A stretch of 9,516 nt of DNA from contig CAMFCK010000014.1 in the NCBI GenBank assembly GCA_945948775.1, positions 1-9,516 of the forward strand, written 5' to 3'. The notes below the pieces were generated by a model. That model was not told the DNA's origin and ran no database searches. It saw only the letters and a program-made list of their open reading frames with translations. This document shows positions 6,246-9,516 of the stretch, piece by piece. The DNA is from an uncultured Clostridia bacterium. Lineage in GTDB: Bacteria; Bacillota; Clostridia; UBA1381. The stretch's first letter is position 1. Each line of letters opens with the position of its first letter. The position numbers and the translations under genes are program-made.

Positions 6246-6905
6246 ATGAAAGCTTTTAAGAAAGCTGTTTTGTCCTGCATGGCAGTCGGCGCTTTGTCAA
6301 CAGTTATTGCTGCGTCCGCGTTTGCAGCAGCGACAACAACTGCAGAATATAAAGACGGCAAAGTTAAGTCCGGTCTTGATTTCAGCACATACGGCTCAGA
6401 TCAGATGACTGTACTCGTTATCTCAAAGGAAGCTGATGAAGCTTTAGCAGATGGCGGCACACTTTCCGCTAGTGATATTCTCTACATAGATCAGGAAGCT
6501 GCTGATACAGAAGGTATCTTCCAGAGCATGGGTGTTAGAGCTAACTACGCCGAAGGTGATAAGGATGCTGAAGGTAACGAGATTAAGGGCGACGGAACCC
6601 TTAAGTATGGTACCTACGTTGTAAAAATCGGCGGAGATAGCGGCGCTATTATAACTGCTGAGTTTACTGTAAGCGCAAGCGGAATTAAAATTCAGCTTGG
6701 TGACTGTGATGGTATTACTGGTATAGACGTTGGAGATGCCTTAGCAATTCTTAGTCATATATCAGAAACCAAGATTTTGACAGGGCATAATTTGATTGCC
6801 GCAGATTGTGATGGTATTGCTAATATAGATGTTGGCGATGCTTTGGCAATTCTTAGTCATATATCAGAAACAAAATTACTTGGCACGGTAACTGTTCAGG
6901 AGTAA
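6246..6905 (+). CDS. Secreted protein with duplicated dockerin-like repeats
   Basis: This 219-residue protein has a classic signal peptide (MKAFKKAV, a hydrophobic core, then ASAFA, likely cut after residue 27). A beta-rich domain follows (about 33-145; MTVLVISKEA, ILYIDQEA, GTYVVKIGGDSG), resembling Ig-like modules of clostridial surface proteins. The C-terminus holds two dockerin-like repeats, 153-176 and 187-210, each with a Ca2+ loop D-C-D-G-I-x-x-I-D-V-G-D followed by the helix ALAILSHISETK. Dockerins bind cohesins to attach enzymes to scaffoldins. Here loop position 5, usually Asp/Asn, is Ile in both repeats, so calcium binding may be altered. No catalytic domain is present, unusual for a dockerin protein. 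AAAGGGG lies 9 nt before the ATG. The next gene starts 25 nt after the stop. The function is inferred from fold motifs only. Confidence 0.8.
   Translation: MKAFKKAVLSCMAVGALSTVIAASAFAAATTTAEYKDGKVKSGLDFSTYGSDQMTVLVISKEADEALADGGTLSASDILYIDQEAADTEGIFQSMGVRANYAEGDKDAEGNEIKGDGTLKYGTYVVKIGGDSGAIITAEFTVSASGIKIQLGDCDGITGIDVGDALAILSHISETKILTGHNLIAADCDGIANIDVGDALAILSHISETKLLGTVTVQE
6702..6875 (+). repeat. Tandem duplication encoding the two dockerin-like repeats
   Basis: The 72-nt units at 6702-6773 and 6804-6875 (period 102) differ at about 10 positions, mostly silent third-codon changes, and share an identical run of about 26 nt in the helix part. At the protein level 22 of 24 residues are the same. 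This suggests a recent duplication or gene conversion followed by purifying selection. Confidence 0.85.
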
Positions 6906-6930
6906 TAATTAAGATTTGGAGGAGTACGCG

Positions 6931-8217
6931 ATGAGAATGAAAAAATTGATATCATTGTTTGCAAGCTGCGCAATGATAGCGTCAGTATTCTCTTCGATGG
7001 GAATAATTGCAAGTGCAGATGCTAGCGTGGGCGTAAACGAGAATCCTGTAGCTAGTGTAAAAGTTGCAACTGTTACAAGCGCAGGAAAAGCGGCAATAGA
7101 TTTGTATTTTAACATTGATGCAGAAGATTTAGCAGCACAGTCTGTAGTTACAGATGATGAAACTCTTGAAGATAAGGTTTATGGAAAAGGTATTAGAACG
7201 ATACAGGTTACATATACTTTGAATCCTGAATATTTTGACATTAATACAGCAGCTAGTTCTGCATCTGGTGCTTACAAATCGGTAGCACCAACAGTTAAAA
7301 GTGATAAGTCGGTTGACTGGACCTATCTTGCAACAAGCGAAGCAGGCTGGATTGTTGAAAATAACATAAAACTTTGCAGAATAACTGTAAATGTAAAGAA
7401 CAATTTGAGCGCTGCCGAGTTAAATGCCAAGACAGATTTAGTAAACTATAAGGCATTTACTGTAAAAGTTGAAGGATATCCTTTGGAGGGAGCAACCGCT
7501 GCTGGTGAGAAGTATTATGAGACATCGACATATTACAGACTTGACGGAAATGGCGATTATATTCCGAAGACAATAGCAGGTGCAGAAGGTGTTACACCGG
7601 TTGCTCCTGTTGTTACAGGCGTAGCAGTTACTCCGGCAGCAGCTGAAGTTGCTGGCGGAGCTACACAGACATTTACTGTTGAAGTTACAGGTACTGCAGG
7701 TAATGATGCAGAGGGCAATCCTGTTGCTGTTCCTCAGGACGTAGTATGGGAAGCTTCTGCTGGTTCAATCACAGCTGACGGCGTATTCACAGCTCCTGCT
7801 GCTACAGCTGAAGAGCAGACAATCACAGTCACAGCTACAGCTAAGGATACAGAAATATCCGGCACAGCTACAGTAACTGTACCCGCTAAGGTTGTTGTAC
7901 CTGAAGTAACAGTTACAATTGTACCTGCAAAGAAGACAACCAACGAAGCTTGGTTGGCTGCTAAGGGCACAACAATGTTCTGGGGCGTAAAGGTTTCAGG
8001 CGATGCTGCTGCAGCAAGCGCAGTTCTTACAGATACAGATGATACTGCAACGACAGCTACTCTCCCTGTTGATCTTTCAGCAATCGAGGGTTCAGGCGAT
8101 AAGGAATTTGGTGTTTATGTAGTATTGAGCGAGGGCCGTCTTGGTCACGCTATCGAGCTTGCAGTAACAGCAGGCGATGGCGCAGACACAGATACTGCAA
8201 CCTACAATAATTTATAA
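6931..8217 (+). CDS. Secreted multi-domain protein: cohesin-like N-terminus plus Ig-like (BIG2) domains
   Basis: This 428-residue protein has a signal peptide (MRMKKLISLFAS, hydrophobic core to IIASA, cut near residue 29). Residues about 38-185 look like a cohesin-type beta sandwich: VASVKVATVTSAGKAAIDLYF, then IRTIQVTYTLNPEYFDI, then IKLCRITVNVKNNLSAAEL match the strand pattern of cohesins and related modules. Residues about 228-318 form a bacterial Ig-like group 2 domain (VTGVAVTPAAAEVAGGATQT, VVWEASAGSITADGVFTAPA). Residues about 325-425 look like another beta domain. No LPXTG motif, S-layer repeat or membrane anchor is seen, so it is probably released or held non-covalently. The ATG at 6931 is chosen because GGAGG lies 8 nt upstream; the TTG at 6916 precedes that site. 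Alanine codons are nearly all GCA/GCT. Next to a dockerin-like protein, it may be that protein's partner. The cohesin assignment is by pattern, not proven. Confidence 0.75.
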   Translation: MRMKKLISLFASCAMIASVFSSMGIIASADASVGVNENPVASVKVATVTSAGKAAIDLYFNIDAEDLAAQSVVTDDETLEDKVYGKGIRTIQVTYTLNPEYFDINTAASSASGAYKSVAPTVKSDKSVDWTYLATSEAGWIVENNIKLCRITVNVKNNLSAAELNAKTDLVNYKAFTVKVEGYPLEGATAAGEKYYETSTYYRLDGNGDYIPKTIAGAEGVTPVAPVVTGVAVTPAAAEVAGGATQTFTVEVTGTAGNDAEGNPVAVPQDVVWEASAGSITADGVFTAPAATAEEQTITVTATAKDTEISGTATVTVPAKVVVPEVTVTIVPAKKTTNEAWLAAKGTTMFWGVKVSGDAAAASAVLTDTDDTATTATLPVDLSAIEGSGDKEFGVYVVLSEGRLGHAIELAVTAGDGADTDTATYNNL

Positions 8218-8233
8218 GAGAGGTGTGACATTG

Positions 8234-8374
8234 ATGAAAAAGACATATTCAGCACCGGTTATGGATATTGAAAAGTTTGATGTTATCGATGTTATAACCG
8301 ATAGTGCAGCAACCGTAGATACAAAGAACGCTACTGATGACACATATACAACAGTCGTTGGCGTTGAATGGTAA
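8234..8374 (+). CDS. 46-residue peptide of unknown function (MKKxYxxP type)
   Basis: A short gene 16 nt after the cohesin-like gene, with AGAGGTG about 9 nt before the ATG. The peptide begins MKKTYSAPVMDIEKFDVIDV and ends GVEW. It has no hydrophobic signal segment and no cysteine, and its C-terminal half is rich in Asp, Thr and Val. From memory, short peptides starting MKKxYxxPxxxxxxF and followed by a DVI/DIIT-like stretch recur in gut Clostridia; some are treated as possible modified-peptide precursors, but I know of no established function. It shares the transcript of the two secreted proteins and lies before their terminator, so it is probably a true co-expressed gene. No modifying enzyme is present in this window. 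An upstream in-frame ATG (8177) overlaps the preceding gene and lacks a ribosome binding site. Confidence 0.75.
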   Translation: MKKTYSAPVMDIEKFDVIDVITDSAATVDTKNATDDTYTTVVGVEW

Positions 8375-8470
8375 TTGCTTAAGCTGACTTTGGCAATGTG
8401 TATAAAGGACTTGCGGTGAACAGTGCCGTGTCCTTGTGGGAATACACGGAAATTATAAAACGGATAGCGA

Positions 8471-8501
8471 ACGGAGAGACTTCGGTCTCTCCGTTTTTTT
8501 T
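8471..8501 (+). terminator. Strong rho-independent terminator with UUCG loop
   Basis: ACGGAGAGAC and GTCTCTCCGT form a perfect 10-bp stem around a TTCG tetraloop, followed by eight T. It ends the unit that begins at the promoter at 5925. A weaker hairpin (AAGGAC / GTCCTT, about 8407-8436) lies between it and the peptide stop. Confidence 0.95.
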
Positions 8502-8584
8502 GACTCCCCTGTGTAAATGGAGTCTGTTTAAGCCCTCCTTGTGTAAAGGAGGGTGGCGCGCGCATGCGTGACGGGAGGATTGTA
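8502..8584 (+). repeat. Tandem hairpin element of the Clostridia intergenic repeat type
   Basis: Two related hairpins stand side by side. The first is GACTCC / GGAGTC (8502-8507 and 8519-8524). The second is CCCTCCTT / AAGGAGGG (8533-8540 and 8546-8553). Both have the sequence TGTGTAAA in or at the loop. The second is followed by a GC-rich palindromic stretch (GGCGCGCGCATGCG) and by GACGGGAGGATTG, whose GGGAGG could also pair with the CCCTCC. This arrangement resembles dispersed elements I recall from gut Ruminococcaceae, with CCTCCCTTTACACAAGGGAGG-like cores. Copy number elsewhere in the genome cannot be seen here. Confidence 0.65.
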
Positions 8585-8822
8585 AGTGATACCCTTCAGT
8601 TTCTGCTAAAACGGGAAAAGTATGCAGCGATTTCTTTAGCGGTGCGTATACGCTGAAAAGACGGCATAAAATTACCTTTGCGGCATGAGCTTTTGAACAG
8701 AAGCTTCCGGCGTACAAGCACAGCGCGGCATTGCTTGTGTGCAAAAATCAACGAAATGTGTATAAAATGTGCATGATTTGTTATGGATAAATTAAGTTTT
8801 TGTTAACATTGCCGAAATGCTA
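8585..8822 (+). other. Intergenic stretch without a convincing gene
   Basis: There is no credible frame with a ribosome binding site on either strand. The leftward open frame at 8379-8744 runs through the hairpin repeat and the UUCG terminator and is an artefact. The only structure noted is ACAAGCA / TGCTTGT (8714-8720 and 8732-8738), a 7-bp stem with an 11-nt loop and no T tract. Confidence 0.5.
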
Positions 8823-8851
8823 TTGACATTTTCACCCCTACAGTATATTAT
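8823..8851 (+). promoter_or_regulatory. Sigma-A promoter of the 61-residue peptide gene
   Basis: TTGACA (8823-8828), a 17-nt spacer and TATTAT (8846-8851, five of six) form a strong vegetative promoter. Transcription from about 8858 gives a ~90-nt leader that contains a hairpin CGGCAAA / TTTGCCG (8894-8900 and 8914-8920) just before the ribosome binding site. Confidence 0.8.
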
Positions 8852-8947
8852 GTAAATGAACAAGGAAGTAATTTTGGCGGGGGAAACGCAATTCGGCAAA
8901 TTCGGGGAGCGATTTTGCCGTGGTATAGGAACAGGAGGAACAAATTT

Positions 8948-9133
8948 ATGAAACCGGCAAATATAATGCTGTTTGGGATGATGCTGGCATCACTTTCATC
9001 GGCACAGGCAAGCGCGCAGGAGGCAGAGCTGTCCTCACCGCCGATGCAGATACATACGCCCGCCGTCGGAGATTCGGACAGCGGAAACAGCTTGTTGCTT
9101 TTGGAAGAAGAAAAAGACAAAGATAAAGAATAA
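8948..9133 (+). CDS. Small secreted acidic peptide, unknown function
   Basis: This 61-residue protein is encoded alone between a strong promoter and a strong terminator. AGGAGG (8933-8938) is 9 nt before the ATG, which decides the start over an upstream in-frame TTG at 8915. Residues 1-23 form a signal peptide (MKPANIMLFGMMLASL, then AQASA), with likely cleavage after ASA. The mature part is about 38 residues: a Ser/Pro/Asp-rich stretch (SSPPMQIHTPAVGDSDSG), four leucines and a highly charged end LEEEKDKDKE. No cysteine, double-glycine leader or known bacteriocin motif is seen. I do not recognise the family. Isolation, strong signals and secretion suggest a real gene, but coding evidence is limited by its length. 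Confidence 0.65.
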   Translation: MKPANIMLFGMMLASLSSAQASAQEAELSSPPMQIHTPAVGDSDSGNSLLLLEEEKDKDKE

Positions 9134-9140
9134 CAAAAAT

Positions 9141-9170
9141 GCCGGAGCATAATGCTCCGGCAGCTTTTTT
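9141..9170. terminator. Bidirectional rho-independent terminator
   Basis: GCCGGAGC / GCTCCGGC (9141-9148 and 9154-9161) form a perfect 8-bp stem with loop ATAAT. Six T follow on the right (9165-9170), and on the leftward strand the stem is followed by ATTTTTGTT. It serves the 61-residue peptide gene and the convergent metallophosphoesterase gene, whose stop is only 4 nt beyond the T run. Confidence 0.9.
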
Positions 9171-9173
9171 GTA

Positions 9174-9516
9174 TCACAGCACACGGTGCAGAGTAATTAT
9201 ACCGATTTCCGGGCGGTTAAACAGCCTCGGAACGATCATCGGATTGCCAAGCCCGCGGTTTACTATCATGAGAGTGCCGCGGTAGCGGTATGCGCCTGAA
9301 CTGTATGTTGGGAAAAATATGCCGCGCGAATCGACAAAGCTTGATTTCGGTGAAATCACGCCCCCTACCCCCGGAATACGCATCTGTCCGCCGTGCATAT
9401 GTCCTGTAAGCACTAAATCGAATTTTGCTTCGCGTATGCGCTCGAACTGGTTTGCGCGGTGGAACAGCAGCAGACGGAATCCGTCATAATCCGGCAATGT
9501 GCGCAGACTTCGCTCA
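9174..9516 (-). CDS. Calcineurin-like metallophosphoesterase, C-terminal part (cut by window edge)
   Basis: The frame is open to the window edge (ERSLRTLPDYDGF at the edge), so the start lies outside; the TTG near 9495 is not the true start. The visible ~113 residues carry the late metal-binding motifs of the family: the histidine in LLFHRAN, then LVLTGHMHGGQMRIPGVGG, and the characteristic tail FPTYSSGAYRY...MIVNRGLGN and RLFNRPEIGIITL. These match the YkuE/YaeI-like branch, membrane-associated phosphohydrolases often about 270-300 residues long. The enzyme uses a two-metal centre to hydrolyse phosphoesters; members of this branch have been linked to lipid or cell-wall precursors, but the substrate here is unknown. 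It ends at TGA (9174-9176), beside the shared terminator. Confidence 0.88.
   Translation of the reverse strand, partial: ERSLRTLPDYDGFRLLLFHRANQFERIREAKFDLVLTGHMHGGQMRIPGVGGVISPKSSFVDSRGIFFPTYSSGAYRYRGTLMIVNRGLGNPMIVPRLFNRPEIGIITLHRVL

Noticed and set aside
6702..6875. CRISPR-like or satellite repeat
   Set aside because: There are only two units, in frame inside a coding sequence, and they encode dockerin-like repeats.
8379..8744. Leftward open frame of 121 codons
   Set aside because: It runs through the UUCG terminator and the hairpin repeat; the translated repeat (HPPLHKEGLNR) is a typical artefact of such elements.

Overview
The window looks like the chromosome of a spore-forming, Gram-positive gut-type Clostridia, most likely an Oscillospirales/Ruminococcaceae relative. 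The evidence is a spoIVB-spo0A pair, a Firmicutes-style PcrA helicase, strong AGGAGG ribosome binding sites, sigma-A-like promoters, secreted dockerin-like and cohesin-like proteins, and an intergenic hairpin repeat of a type common in gut Firmicutes. The species cannot be named from the sequence alone.

Left part (1-3423, leftward strand). This part holds the start of rplM (ribosomal protein L13) with its own promoter and a leader hairpin. Next come a HAD-family phosphatase with a good terminator and the pcrA helicase. pcrA is split into two ORFs by a one-base frame change just before helicase motif V; the halves overlap by ATGA and together make 731 residues. pcrA and the phosphatase are 24 nt apart and probably share a transcript.

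Middle (3424-5924, rightward strand). This is a sporulation block: spoIVB (S55 PDZ serine peptidase, TTG start), then spo0A (sporulation response regulator). About 300 nt without a convincing gene follow, containing a strong terminator that points left.

Right part (5925-8501, rightward strand). This appears to be a complete transcription unit. It has a perfect-consensus promoter, a ~285-nt structured leader that ends in a terminator-like hairpin, three genes, and a UUCG-loop terminator. The genes encode a secreted protein with two near-identical dockerin-like repeats, a secreted protein with a cohesin-like N-terminus and Ig-like domains, and a 46-residue peptide. Alanine codon choice in the cohesin-like gene resembles rplM more than spoIVB, which together with the promoter suggests high expression. 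This unit is the best candidate for something undescribed: a small scaffold-like pair plus a peptide under possible RNA control.

Right edge (8502-9516). A tandem hairpin repeat comes first, followed by a stand-alone promoter, a 61-residue secreted acidic peptide and a bidirectional terminator. The 3' end of a calcineurin-like metallophosphoesterase gene, on the leftward strand, runs out of the window.
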